Origin: Selaginella moellendorffii
Lineage: Eukaryota; Streptophyta; Lycopodiopsida; Selaginellales; Selaginellaceae
NCBI RefSeq assembly: GCF_000143415.4
Contig: NW_003314360.1
Span: 514,182 to 578,181 of the forward strand
Direction of reading: 5' to 3'
Length of the DNA stretch: 64,000 nt
The translations under genes and the position numbers were made by a program. The notes beneath the pieces were generated by a model that searched no databases, was not told the origin of the DNA, and saw only the letters and a list, made by a program, of their open reading frames with translations. This document shows positions 10,415 to 21,775 of the stretch, piece by piece (position 1 is the stretch's first letter; each line of letters starts with the position of its first letter).

Positions 10415-10879
10415 TCATGGGACTGGGAAGGATTTTCCGTGGCACATACATCGATAGGTGGAAGGGCAAGCCTCCGAGTCTCGCGACTCGAGGCACATAA
10501 AGCTGATGGTAACTCTGAGACACGGCGAGCAAGGGCCACAGGCGTGAGAGCAGTCTGGGAGCGCCGAGCCAGCCATCATCGACAGCTCCTTGGATCTGTT
10601 CCGAGGGACCTGGGGGCAGCAATGGTCGCGTTAGAAACAGGAAAGCAGTGCTCGACCACATTCTACCTCTTCCGCGGTGCTGTTGATGGTGATTTGTGCT
10701 TGGATGGTTTTGCTCTCGTCGGGCACTGCTTGGCAATGAACGAGAAGCATGAGCTCATCGGGAACAGGAACATGAACTTAGACAAAGAACTTACGAGGCC
10801 GATGTGTGGAAGAGAGCGGCAAGGTTGCGACGAGGACGATGACGACGAGCAACAAGTGTAGAGGCGATGGTTGGATCAT
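10415..10879 (-). CDS. Epidermal patterning factor-like secreted peptide (EPF/EPFL)
   Basis: Three short exons: 10879-10795, 10725-10667 and 10609-10415, encoding a 112-residue precursor. Residues 1-25 form a signal peptide (LHLLLVVIVLVATLPL core). The mature end carries the family's Cys pattern: PDCSHACGPCSPC, then a single Cys in SFMCLES, then EACPSTYRCMCHGKS, ending in FPVP. Eight cysteines are present. EPF/EPFL peptides are secreted ligands for ERECTA-family receptor kinases and the TMM co-receptor, and set stomatal spacing or growth. The CSHACGPCSPC core resembles the EPF1/EPF2/EPFL7 side of the family rather than the growth-related EPFL4-6 side; that subgroup call is tentative. Introns of 69 and 57 nt break the reading frame, so the gene is easily missed. 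Antisense frames over it are shadows. Confidence 0.88.
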
Positions 10880-11234
10880 CGTGTCGCAAAACGGAAAAGC
10901 TTGCTTTGAGCGATCCAACCTGAGTCGAGCGGAAAAAGCGATGGAAAGCTTAAATACTCAAGCAAGTACATTATGCTCTTCACAGATGGGGAGCTCCCGC
11001 TATAAACGCGAGAGAATTTGTGCACAAGCGGCATAGCGGGTATCATAAACCGAAAAAGGAATCTCATTATTATTCGTTTTTATAGTGGTTACGAGGAGGG
11101 ACATGGCAGATACATAACTATCTATCAAACAGTAAAATCGGACAAACAAGATCACGAACGCTATAAGCATTGATAACACAATCGCTCTCACATGAAACCA
11201 GCCAAATCATTCAATTCATCGGGACTGCTTAAAC

Positions 11235-12759
11235 TTAGATCCGGGAATGCTGTGGCGAAGAAGTGGTCACTCGCTCCTCCTCCTCGTCATTATCAATCGT
11301 CATGCTTAATGGCTCGTACTTGGCGCCAATGGAGGAGAACTCGGGATCTTGGAGCAACTTGTTCATCAAAGCCTTGTCCAGCTGCAAGTAGACCACAAAC
11401 CCATCGCCCTTGCTCGCATTTGGAAGGAAGAGCAAGAATTGCGGGACGAGCCTGGGAACCGGGGGGTTGATCCCCGCGAAGCAAGGCCCGCCATAGCCAA
11501 ACTCGACGTCGTAGAGCCCCATCCTGGCGCAGCTGGAGACGGCCATAGCGCGCTCCTTGCTGGGCGGTCCTCTCCCCGCGTAGGCCACGAACGCCCGGAA
11601 GTAGGCCTCGTCGGCCCCCTTGACCGCTTCGTGGACCGGTGAGACCGAGTTGGCCAGGGGCCCGTCAACGAAGTCCGCGCGGGGCATGATCACGGCCTTT
11701 GGGAGCGCCAAGTTGCCGGCAAACGTGGCGGCGTCGAAACAGGCGCGGAAGTCGACCATGAGCACGAACTTGGCCATGGCGTCGCTGTCGTCGAGCTTCA
11801 TCACGTTGCGCACCACGAAGGCGGTGACGGCCTCGAAGGAAGTGGTGCCCGGAGGAGCCATGGCCTTGAGCTCCCGCAGTGCCTCCTTGTCGTAAACCAG
11901 CCCTTCCATGCAGGACTCGCCAAAGTCGTCCTCCACACTGGATTCGCCACTGTCGCTTGCTGGTGCTGGTGTCGAAGGACATGATTTGGTTCCGACAATG
12001 GCAGCCGGAGGAGCTGCCGATGGATTCGAGCCAGTAGAGGCGCTTGAGACGCTGGCGCCGGTGGTGGCGGCCACGAAAGCCGACCTGTCGTGGATGGGAT
12101 CCTGGGACAGGGTCTCTCCTCGCGTCAGCTGTGACCACGCCTGCATGAACATGGAGACGGCGTGTGCGTCCCCGCATTGGTGGTGGAAGCTGCAACCAAG
12201 CGCCACAGCGCCGCATCTAAAGCGCGTCACCTACACCAGCAATGCGTCAACTTAGCCTCGATTGGGAGCCGAGAGATGGAAACTTTACCTGGACGGAGAG
12301 AGCTGCGACGGGAGGAGCATCCTCTCGAGGGACCGCATTCAATCGAGGGGCCAGCAGCCGGAGCTGCAAGCACGGCCGGCAGAAGACCGTCTTGCGTAGC
12401 TCCTCGTCCACATGAACCACTCTAAACTCGGCCCCTCCGTTGTCACAGTGGAGATCCCACGACTGCGTCTCCGGGTTCTTCTTGAGCCTTCCAGCCCAGG
12501 GGTAGTATGGGACGAGGACTTTGGCCAGCGAGTGGCGGACCTTGTCCACGAACGAGTCGAAGCAGTCGGCTGAAATAGCATCGTAGATGAGATAGACTGG
12601 TATATAGATCGGCAAGATGAACTTGTCCAGGACAGACAGCGAAATCCACCTCTCCTCTTGGGCCTCCTCCGGAACTACAACCCAAAAGGAATCCTTCTCT
12701 TCCTCCTTGACTAGAGATCGAGCACTTTGTCTACATATCTGTATAGAATATGGAGTCAT
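11235..12759 (-). CDS. BAHD-family acyltransferase
   Basis: Two exons, 12759-12289 and 12230-11235, joined in phase 0 over a 58 nt intron; 488 residues. The catalytic HxxxD motif is present as HHQCGD, near residue 173, shortly after the junction. The structural DFGWG motif appears in a variant form, EFGYGG, near residue 405. Other family marks are VLVPYYPWAGRL in the N-terminal half and LPNASKGDGFVVYLQLD near the end. BAHD enzymes move acyl groups from CoA thioesters to alcohols or amines in the cytosol (for example hydroxycinnamoyl or benzoyl transfer). A loop of about 60 residues rich in Ser, Ala and Pro follows the catalytic motif and makes the protein longer than usual. The substrate cannot be told from sequence. 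Confidence 0.9.
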
Positions 12760-13991
12760 TGTATATATCAGTCAAGTTTTGCGAACTACCTTCACGGCTG
12801 TCGAGTCTGCGGATGTAGTGCCCGGCGATACCACAGGGTTTGTGGCATGGAGTTCGGATGCATGAGGAGGAATCCTGCGAAACAATTAAAGACACGAAGA
12901 CTGAGGAAAATTTCTGTGCAGCCTAGAGCCATGCTTGCGAAACAAGATGCTGCTTGCCATTGCCAATCATCGCAACAACAAAAGAAAAGAAGCCATGACT
13001 TGCCTCTGTTGCTGTGCTCCGAGATCCATATGGTATTCCGGTAAAACGTACAGGAGAGGCACTCCTTTTGAGAGCAGCTGCTAATCTCTTTGCACCGCTT
13101 GCACCGCCAGAATTTCACCTATTTACAAGCAATATCAGTTCGTCAATCTCATATCTTCGTTCCAGAAAGTCAAGTACTTGGCTTTGCTGGACCCCATGAA
13201 AGGTCGCTCTTGCACACACCTTTAGCGGGACCGTCCTCCGCCCGCAGAACAAGCGAAGAATTCCTTGTGCTCTAGGACACAAAAGAGGAACACACTGTCG
13301 CAAGGATAAATATCAGCCTGAAAGCTCATTGATATCCGGCGAGCAAACTAATCCAGTCAGGTATGAGGATTAGTATCGTATCGCTTGCGTTTTCTTGTCA
13401 ACCAACCGTGGCATAATCGCGGGCAATTAGTTTAGCTTCGTACACTCCACGACGACGACGCTGTGCATCTCGTGACCTTTCCTGAGCAGCAGCGTGTGTG
13501 GTCCAGTCGGGTCGGGCAGCCTCCGCCAGAGACAAATCTCTCGCCATACGAGCTGTTTCCATTCCAAAAGGCTACACTCAGGAGGAAAAGAAAACCATCC
13601 ATAAAGAAAGCAAGAGCTCTGCCAAAGGTGAAAACAATAAACAAGAAAAGATGCCAACCGCTGGGACCAAACGTTCTTCCGGGACTTGCAAGTCTGGCCG
13701 CAAGAGAAATGAGAGTGACTCTCGCAGCCAGCTCCAGGATGTACGCACGTACCCGATCAAGGCAGCCTGTTTTTATCACGGACACATGCCCATTGCTGGC
13801 ATATGCAGCAAGCCACGAGGATCTATACACGTGTAGCTCAACGCTAAACGTGCTTTCCATCTCGTCACCTCAACGCTGTAAGCTTGTTCCTCCCACACAC
13901 ACATCTCATCTCAGGGTCACACCATCACGGTCGTGGCGGAGGCAAAGACTCGGATCTCTCAGCCCAGCAAAAGAGTCAGTCACAATAGTGG
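12760..13991. other. Intergenic, no gene supported
   Basis: This holds the 5' flank of the BAHD gene and the 3' flank of the receptor kinase. A minus-strand frame at about 13657-13427 ends in GHEMHSVVVVECTKLN and looks mildly coding, but it has no recognisable family or clear exon partner. The rest has only short frames of low quality. Confidence 0.4.
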
Positions 13992-16900
13992 CTACAAACG
14001 CCCACTGTGGCTGACGAGGGGGGTGTCGTCCGCCACCGACAGTGGCTGCGACGAGGCGCACGACTCGGCCTCGTAGCTGTAGTAGCCCCGCTCCCTCGCC
14101 GAGAGCAGCATCCGGACCACCTGACGCATGGATGGCCGCTCCAAGGGCTGGAAGTTGGTGCAAAACAGCGCAACCTTGAGCACCAGGACCATCTCGTCTA
14201 CAACCGACTGGTCGGACAGATCTAGTCGCGTGTCCAGCAGCTCCGCCGCCGAGCACTGCGTCCCTCGCCTCACCCATGTCACCAGGTCCCCGCCCAGCTC
14301 CAGCGGCTGGATGGGACGCCGCCCCGTTACCAGCTCCAGCAACACCACGCCAAAGCTGTAGATGTCACACTTCTCCGTCACGATCATTGTGTAGGCAAAC
14401 TCTGGAGATCCACACCAAGTAAGTGTCACTGCTGTAGGTGTGCGTAGCTTACCGGGTGCAATGTAACCGTATGATCCAGCCACCGCCGTCGTGGACCTCC
14501 CCTCGGGTTCGTCCAAGAGCTTGGCCAGCCCGAAGTCTCCGACGTGAGCCTCAAAGTTCTCGTCCAGCAGGATGTTGTTGGACTTGATGTCTCTGTGCAC
14601 CACCAGCGGCTTGCAATCGTGATGGAGATACGCCAGCCCCTCCGCGGCTCCCACGGCGATGTTGTACCGCCGGTTCCAGTCGAGAGGGCAGTCGCTCCTG
14701 TGAAGCAGCTCACCGAGGCTGCCATTGGACATGTACTCGTAGAGCAAGAGATTGCAGCCTTGGTGGCGGCAGAAGCCCATGAGCTTGACGATGTTGCAGT
14801 GGCGGACCTGGCCCAGCGTGGACAGCTCCGTGTTGAAGCTGTTTAGAAAGCTCGAGTGGGCTCCGTCGCTCTGGGTCATGATCTTCTTCACAGCCACCAC
14901 CTCGCCGGTGCCCGGCACCACCGCCTTGTACACCGTCCCGGACGCGCCACTCCCAAGCACGTAGCTCTCGGCGAAGTCGTGCGTCGCCGCCACGATGTCG
15001 GCGTACGTGAAGCTCGACTTGGCCACCTGGAACTTGTCGCTGCTGTCGCCGCCGCTGAAGTACCTGCTGCTGCTGGGATCGTCCAACGGATTGAGCGGCG
15101 TGGGCCGCCGGGAGCAAAACCAAAGGGAGCCCGCCGCGATGAACACCACCGCGCCGCCAAGTATCCCAAACACCACGCCCAGCACGAGCTTGACGGGCAC
15201 CGCCTGCCTGGACGACGCTAGGATGCCCCCGCCACCACCCGGAGTGGCGGAGTTTGGACCGCTGCCCACACTGGTCTGGCACAGCTGGAACAAGGGAGCT
15301 CCACAGAGGCCACTGTTGTCCGCAAAGTTGGTGGCGTCCATGTTTGCGAAGGCCGGAGCGCCGGGCAGCGGGCCGGCGAGCTGATTGTGGGAGACGTTGA
15401 AGACGATGAGGCTGCGAAGCCTGACGAAGGAGGCCGGGATGGAGCCCGACAGCATGTTGTTGGAGAGGTAGAGGTACTCGAGGAGGATGAGGTTTCCCAG
15501 CTCCTCGGGTATGGGCCCCGAGAGATAGTTGTGGCTGAGGTTGAGCATGATCTGGAGGCTCGTCAGGTTCCCCAGCTCGGGCGGTATCGAGCCAGAGAGC
15601 CTGTTTCCTCCAAGGTGGACCTCCGTCAACCTCAAGCTGCCACCCAGGGCCGCCGGAACTTGACCCTGGAGCTGGTTGTCCGACAGCCTCAATCGGTCCA
15701 GTGACTTGAGCGAGCCGATCCTGTCCGGTATGCCACCCGTGAACAGGTTCTTGCTGAGATCCAGCAGCTGCAAGTTGGTGCAGTTTGTGATGGACGCTGG
15801 AATCTCACCCGTCAGCCTGTTGCTCGAGACGTTGAGCACGACAAGCTGCGAGAGTCTGCCAATGTCCGGTGGCAGCGTTCCCGTGAGATCGTTGTTGTTG
15901 AGGAGCAGCCTTGACAGGCTCGTGCTCGGCGAGGGGATCCCTCCGGTGAATCGGTTCCCGTAGAGCTCCAGCGACGTGAGGTTGACAAAGCGGCTGAGCT
16001 CCACGGGTATGGTCCCTTTGAACATGTTGTCGCCGAGGCGGAGCTGGACAAGGGAGTTGCAACTCCGCACCGCCCAAGGGATCTGGCCGCTGAGCCCGTT
16101 GCTGTAGAGGTTTAGCCAGATGAGGCCACCGTTCCAGCACACGTACTTTGGTATGCCACCCACGAGATTGTTCTCGGACAAGTCGAGAACCGCCAGCCTG
16201 CTGTTCTTACCCATGAGCGGAGGGATGCTGCCCGTTATGTTGTTCTCGAAGAGATGGAAGCGCTCCAGCGTTGGGATGTCTTGCAGCACCGGCGGGATGT
16301 CTCCACTCAGGCTGTTCATCGAGAAGTCCAGCACCTTGAGACGCTTGAACTGTCCAAACTCCGCGGGCACGGGTCCGCTCAGCCGGTTCTCAAACAGGTG
16401 GAGAAGCTCCAGGGTGTCGATCGTTGCGAGGTCCCCGGGTATGGCACCCGTCAGCTGATTCTCCGACACGTCGATCTCCTTCGCCATGCTGCAGTTGCCG
16501 AGCTCCGCCGGGATGCTCCCGGTTAGCGAGTTGGAGTAGATGTAGAGGTACTCGAGGCTCGCCAACTTTCCAAGCGAGGGCGGGATGGAGCCCTGTAGCT
16601 GGTTCTTGTAGAGGGCGAGCATGGTCAGGTTGGATAGCTGGCCCAGCTGCGGAGGGATGCTCCCGGTGAGGCAGTTTTGCCAGAGGACCAAGCTTTGGAG
16701 GTTGCGCATGGAGCCAATCTGGGGAGGGATGGCGCCTGAGATGGAGTTTTGCGCGAGGCCCAGGAAGGTCATGCTGCTGCAGTTGCTGATCTCGGGAGGG
16801 ATGGAGCCGGAGAAGCTGTTCTGGCCGGCCCGGATGATCTCGAGGTTTTGGAGGCGGCCAAGGCTGGCGGGGATTGGGCCCGTGAGATTGTTGGTGTAGA

Positions 16901-17441
16901 GCACCAGCTGCTGCAACGAGGCGAGGCCTTCGAAAGAGTCGGGGATGTTGTCGGTGAGGAAATTGTTGTAGAGGAAGAGCTGGCGGAGGGACGCGAGCGA
17001 TCCCAGCTCGGCCGGGATCGGACCCCCGAACGCGTTGCTGCTGAGGTCCAGGGTCTGGAGGCGCCTGCATCGCGACAGCTGCCAGGGGATGGATCCATGG
17101 AGCTTGTTCTTGGAGAGGACGAGCGTCTCGAGCCGGGTGAGGTTACCGATGGACGCTGGCAATGTGCCGGAGATGTTGTGAGCGTCAAGATCTAGCACCG
17201 CGACGCGGCTCGAGTTGCCGGCACAAGTGACCCCTTCCCAAGAACATACTGTGCCGTTACCGGATCCACTGCTATACTTACTCTCACTTGCGGATGACCA
17301 GGACCACGACCGAAGAGCGTCGCCGGGGAGCACCCAGCTGCGCTTTACCTCTGCTAGAACTGCCGCATCATCCTCTTCCGGATCGCTCACCACCAAAGTC
17401 AAAAACCCCACAACCAGGATGGTGGATAGCCAGCTGCTCAT
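13992..17441 (-). CDS. LRR receptor-like kinase, subfamily XI type
   Basis: Two exons, 17441-14453 and 14401-13992, encoding 1132 residues. In order: a signal peptide (LSTILVVGFLTLVVS); an N-terminal cap with Cys in CSWEGVTC; about 25 leucine-rich repeats of the plant LxxLxLSxNxLxGxIP type; a transmembrane segment (LVLGVVFGILGGAVVFIAAG, about residue 760); and a cytosolic Ser/Thr kinase. The kinase has the glycine loop GSGASGTVYKA, VAVKKI, the RD-type catalytic loop HRDIKSNNILLD, DFGLAKLLD, and YIAPEFAYT at the activation-loop end. The 51 nt intron (14402-14452) lies inside YIAPE, is a multiple of three and has no stop. The frame therefore stays open through it, and a naive model would insert 17 wrong residues. 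Closest in style to Arabidopsis At1g17230/At5g63930. The ligand is unknown. Confidence 0.95.
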   Translation of the reverse strand: MSSWLSTILVVGFLTLVVSDPEEDDAAVLAEVKRSWVLPGDALRSWSWSSASESKYSSGSGNGTVCSWEGVTCAGNSSRVAVLDLDAHNISGTLPASIGNLTRLETLVLSKNKLHGSIPWQLSRCRRLQTLDLSSNAFGGPIPAELGSLASLRQLFLYNNFLTDNIPDSFEGLASLQQLVLYTNNLTGPIPASLGRLQNLEIIRAGQNSFSGSIPPEISNCSSMTFLGLAQNSISGAIPPQIGSMRNLQSLVLWQNCLTGSIPPQLGQLSNLTMLALYKNQLQGSIPPSLGKLASLEYLYIYSNSLTGSIPAELGNCSMAKEIDVSENQLTGAIPGDLATIDTLELLHLFENRLSGPVPAEFGQFKRLKVLDFSMNSLSGDIPPVLQDIPTLERFHLFENNITGSIPPLMGKNSRLAVLDLSENNLVGGIPKYVCWNGGLIWLNLYSNGLSGQIPWAVRSCNSLVQLRLGDNMFKGTIPVELSRFVNLTSLELYGNRFTGGIPSPSTSLSRLLLNNNDLTGTLPPDIGRLSQLVVLNVSSNRLTGEIPASITNCTNLQLLDLSKNLFTGGIPDRIGSLKSLDRLRLSDNQLQGQVPAALGGSLRLTEVHLGGNRLSGSIPPELGNLTSLQIMLNLSHNYLSGPIPEELGNLILLEYLYLSNNMLSGSIPASFVRLRSLIVFNVSHNQLAGPLPGAPAFANMDATNFADNSGLCGAPLFQLCQTSVGSGPNSATPGGGGGILASSRQAVPVKLVLGVVFGILGGAVVFIAAGSLWFCSRRPTPLNPLDDPSSSRYFSGGDSSDKFQVAKSSFTYADIVAATHDFAESYVLGSGASGTVYKAVVPGTGEVVAVKKIMTQSDGAHSSFLNSFNTELSTLGQVRHCNIVKLMGFCRHQGCNLLLYEYMSNGSLGELLHRSDCPLDWNRRYNIAVGAAEGLAYLHHDCKPLVVHRDIKSNNILLDENFEAHVGDFGLAKLLDEPEGRSTTAVAGSYGYIAPGKLRTPTAVTLTWCGSPEFAYTMIVTEKCDIYSFGVVLLELVTGRRPIQPLELGGDLVTWVRRGTQCSAAELLDTRLDLSDQSVVDEMVLVLKVALFCTNFQPLERPSMRQVVRMLLSARERGYYSYEAESCASSQPLSVADDTPLVSHSGRL

Positions 17442-19244
17442 CCTCCTTGGGTGGACGATCGCCAGCAGCAGGAAGAAACGAACACGACTCCCTACAACAC
17501 CACATTCTGATCCCCCCGATCGATCATCACCGCCGGATCATGAGCTGCTAGCACAAAGGGGCTTTGAGAGGCTGTCCAATTCTAGAATCCTCAATCCTCA
17601 TCCTTCCCCTGCCACTGCTCTAAATTCCCAGCGGATCCAGAGGCTCCTTCCTGCATTGCCTGATACCCCTGGAACTAATATATACCAGCCAGCCTGAGCC
17701 ACTACAAGATCGAGTGAAAACTCTTGCCTTGAGATCCTGGAGAGATGAAGAAAACAGAGGTGGGCGCAATCATTCCAGCGCCATAGCCAAGTCTAGCTAA
17801 AAGATTTACCAGCGATCTTGAGAATCGTCCATCCTTCGCTATCCGTCCATCCCTTCCTCCGTTGTCACGCCAGAGATCTTCCTTTTCGAAACGACTGTGA
17901 CAGACCTTTGCTTGTGGGCTTGTGCTCCACAAAGCGGAAAAAAAAAGTAAAAAGAAGAAAGAAATTAAAGTTCAAATTGCGGGGCATATGGAGGGAATAT
18001 GCTGCCACTTGGCGGTGACGTGGACGGTTGGCTCGTGACGTGTGTCCACTAACGTTGTTGAAATATTCGCCGGTTATGATCAAATTTGCTCGTGCCTGCT
18101 GTGACGTTATAACTGGTAGGAGGTCGGAATCAAAGCATACGAGATCGAGATCAGAGGAGAAGATGGAAGATGGAAGATGGAATCTCATGATTTATCCGCC
18201 AAATCATCTAAAAGTATCTGGTGAGGAAGAACCACCACACCCGCAACCGCGCGCTGCCATACATACGCTTTCTTCTGCGAAAATTCCTTTGATTCCGGGT
18301 GACGAGATTCCCTTGGATACCCCTGTGATTATTGGTGATGTCATGGATTTGCTAAGTCCTCGCACGTCGTGCGCAACGTTTTCCAAGCGCTGCCACATTA
18401 TAATTTGTCTAGTGCTTTCCGGGTCAGCCGTGCCCATGTTCGTGAATCGTCTCCTACTTTTTTAACACACAGAAGATGACTCCGGCTGGCTTAAACTTGT
18501 TTCCTGTCTGTGACAACTCTCTTCGGGCTTATCTAATGTTATTCCATGTCGATCTTATGTGTGGGCTCAATTTATATATGCCTTGTATTGGATGGATCGA
18601 GTGTGGTCCAGATAGGCTTTCAGTCAAATTTTGGCACCCACGATCGTTGATGCCGTGTTGTGGCCGTTTAGACGCTAGGTAGCTTGGTATGGCATTTCTT
18701 TATTGGTTGTTTTTCCACGTTTACTTTACCATTTCTTTTCTTTGAAATTGCAAATGTGATGCCATGGCCAAAGTTGGAAACAGCAAGATTACGAGACAAA
18801 TGAAAAATAATAATAATTTCTGCTCCGTTGCTGGTTTTCTTATTTTCTTATTTATTTAAAATTCAATTGAGAAAATAGTTTAACATTGGAATATTCTAAT
18901 ATGTGAAGTTATGAGCCTTATCATGATCTTCAAATGTAAGTTCTCTCTGGAATCGTTCAGTGCCAGAATAGAGAACGGAGACTTTCTGCTCTTAATTTGC
19001 AGCATTATACAGACTAGTTATTTTTTGTTACAATAGTTAAATGACAATTTTTTATCTCACATCAACTATTACATTGGCAACTCAATTTATTTTTTATTGT
19101 ATTTGATTACCCTAATAGGTGAAAGTGGCCACAGCCTTTTTAGCAAATGTCACCATCTGTTCTGGTTTCTGAAAGCGGGAGAAGCTAACAAAATTAACCA
19201 CCTTAGGCACCATCTTTTCCCCCAAAGCTCTCAGCTTATCACAC
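17442..19244. other. Intergenic, AT-rich from about 18.7 kb
   Basis: The first part is the 5' flank of the receptor kinase. A TATA-like element lies at about 17678-17685 (TATATATT on the minus strand), some 240 bp before the start codon. From 17.7 to 18.5 kb there are only short frames without family features. From 18.7 kb the base composition drops to AT-rich and the sequence looks like the edge of the repeat island that follows. No gene is supported. Confidence 0.4.
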
Positions 19245-20051
19245 TTAAAATGAAGCGTATAACCACACACTTGAGATTGTCAACCAGTGGGTTGATAAAG
19301 GAAACCGACTGTTTACACTCCGAAGGGCTGCCAGCTCTATGACAGCCATCGGAGCCTTGTCCAGTGCTACGATCTGAAAAAGACGTCTCTTTGAATGAAC
19401 AAAGAGCCATAAACTTGTATGCTGTGAATGGATACCTTCTCTACCGACTGGCAACCTCCCCAAGGCGATCGAGGAAGACATCATAGCCGGAATGAGGATC
19501 CCAACCAGCAGCCTATAGCAAAAGCCACTGGAAACTGATGACACCCTTGGCTCTGCAGTATTCGAAAGCAACCATCCAGCAGGCAAGTAGCAGCTCACAT
19601 AAGCTCCAACGACTTTCTTGTTGCCACCTGTCCTGTCATCCAAGGCCAAAAAGCCCCGGAATCTGTCTACTGCCACAAACATGTCGTTGGATCTGCCGTT
19701 CAGTTCAGTGGACATGATGAAGTAGGGGCCATACTCCTTCTGTTTAAAAAAGGCTGCATAGCACTTACCACCAATAGATCGTATATCGACCTTAGAAGTC
19801 CCGGCCACTACACTGGTGTCTTGCAACTTTCACAATGCTGATGAGACGCATTTCTCTATGAGCTGCGTGAAATCCTTCCACCTGAGATCAAACAGCAACA
19901 TACTCGGTAGGTCTCTGAACACAGGTACAAATGTGATGCTCGTGTGCATCAACGGGAATGGGTATGTCAGCTCAAGGAAATTATCCATGAACATCATCTG
20001 TTCGCTGGACAGTGTGAGCACACTGGCCCAATCGATTGCAATAAGGTTCAT
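19245..20051 (-). pseudogene. Unidentified ORF broken by one in-frame TGA
   Basis: On the minus strand a frame runs from 20051 to 19245 with a single TGA at 19832-19830; on both sides the text stays in the same frame and looks coding (LPSMLLFDLRWKDFTQLIEK before, KVDIRSIGGKCYAAFF and YGPYFIMSTELNGRSNDMFVAV after). About 265 residues in all. I do not recognise the family. Its first residues (IAIDWASVLT) match the start of the third exon of the NTPase gene at 23560 (AVDWASVVT), but beyond that the two differ. The splice acceptor AG used there is AA here (TTGCAA). It is best read as a decayed or differently spliced member of a modular family. Confidence 0.45.
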
Positions 20052-21775
20052 TTAATCAATTCCAAATCATCACAGAAAGCTTATGCAATTCTATGCATTC
20101 CAGCCAGAGATCACAAACTAGAGAAAGGAAAATGTCGTCAGACAAGTTAAGCTCACCAGATATTACAACCAGACACCAGCAGTGAGACGGGATATGCATG
20201 CAATGAACTAGAGTAAGAAAAATGTTGTTAGAGAAATTATGCGATTATAAACAGATGCCAACATCAACCAAAGCATACGTATTACAGAGCTGGGCAGTCA
20301 CTTTGCTAGTCAGCCAATTTTACCACGAACAATACACCAAACGAAAAGAACGCCACACAGCCAGACATAGAAAATAAGTATCACCCGTTCAAACAAACAA
20401 AACACCAAAAGTCAGAGACTACATGGAAGGACATCAAGTATAGAAGATCAAAATGAGGCTTTTCAACCAGCCACAGATACAGGCAGAAAACTGGGAGAGC
20501 CACAATGTAAACATGGCCTGTGTGATGCAGCATGAAACCAACAGGGGAGCAATAGATGTAACAATGACAAAAGATCAACTACAGATCCAAAGTGACCAAC
20601 TCAGAATGCATGGCTAGCATCAACCAAGAGAGCTATAGCTTCAGCGCCAAACACAAATAGACGCATGGCACAAGGGTACCAGGCATGGGGACAACAACAC
20701 CAGACTACATGAAAGCAAAGAGAGCAAAGAGTGCACCAACAAACAGTTACAAACCTCAAAATCACAATCAGGCAGACTACAAAATAGTGGCCAATAGCCC
20801 AACAAGAGAACACTAACGAGGCCAGGAACAATCATAGCCACCACCAACCACACTTATCAAAGCAAATAGCACACAAAAGAGGAACATGAAGTGTGGTTCT
20901 CAATGTTGTATTACTCTGGCTGCCACACATCGAGTATAGACAGCTCTCAGGCCCAGAGCAAAAGACTCGAGACCGAAAAGAGATGCGTTCAATCTCTCAT
21001 ATACCAGGCACAGAAAATGCTTACAGGATCAATGGAGCTTGTTCTCACAATGCACGATAACAGAGGAAAAAAAGGGATGAAAGGCCCACCACATGCCATA
21101 GCGAGAAACTAGAACCACAAACCAAAATCATGGCTATTATGTCAGCAGGCGAGCACAAATGGCACACTATGACATACTAACAATCCAACAGCATGAGAGC
21201 AAGATCACAACGTACTCAGATCTCATAGCACAAACGTCAACTTACAAACAAACCCCACAAGAGTATCAAGTAAATGAATGCTTACCTGGTGCAGCCTGAA
21301 GAGCGACTGGAGCACATAAAAAGTTGTCAATACAGTTCACAACTACATCAAAAAACACCAGAAAACACCAGTAAATAAGAGGTAAAAGGGATAGTAACAA
21401 AATAAAAAATAGCAAACAGCACACAACGACATAGCCAACCACAACACAACATCTTGTCGTAAACAACCGGAAAACACCTGAGTACAGGCTAATACAAAAA
21501 CATCCAGCCCAACAAGCAAAGTTCACAAGGCCACAAACAAATGCCTGATGCCATAGCCACATTAAATCAAACAACACACGACGCCATGGCCTAAAACAAC
21601 TAAGAGCAGACTAGCCAAAACACAAGCCACGCTATAGCCACCAAAAAACAAATAGGAACAAACTCGCCCAAACTGACAAGACTGGCCTCTCCAAGCTCTA
21701 TCTAGCCATACCAAGAAATCCACCCATAGATCACATAAAAAAACTAAGATCCCCAAACTCATATTTAATCCAACC
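20000..21775 (-). repeat. Inverted, rearranged copy of the intron block of the NTPase gene
   Basis: The minus strand here matches plus-strand sequence at about 22930-23590. Matching landmarks include the stretch with GGGCGAGTTTGTT (minus about 21660; plus about 23070), TTGTTGGGCTGGATGTTTTTG (minus about 21505; plus about 23190), the small exon ending GCTCTTCAGGCTGCACCAG (minus about 21289; plus 23393-23411) and the TTGATTAAATG(A/G)ACCTTATTG segment (minus about 20045; plus about 23545). A second block, with ATGCGTCTATTTGTGTTTGG (minus about 20655; plus about 23298), shows that part of the intron is present twice. The first exon of the NTPase gene was not found in this copy. Confidence 0.7.

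Noticed and set aside
10355-10861. Plus-strand frame of 168 residues
   Set aside because: It covers the EPF-like gene on the other strand, whose exons have clear family cysteines and splice sites.
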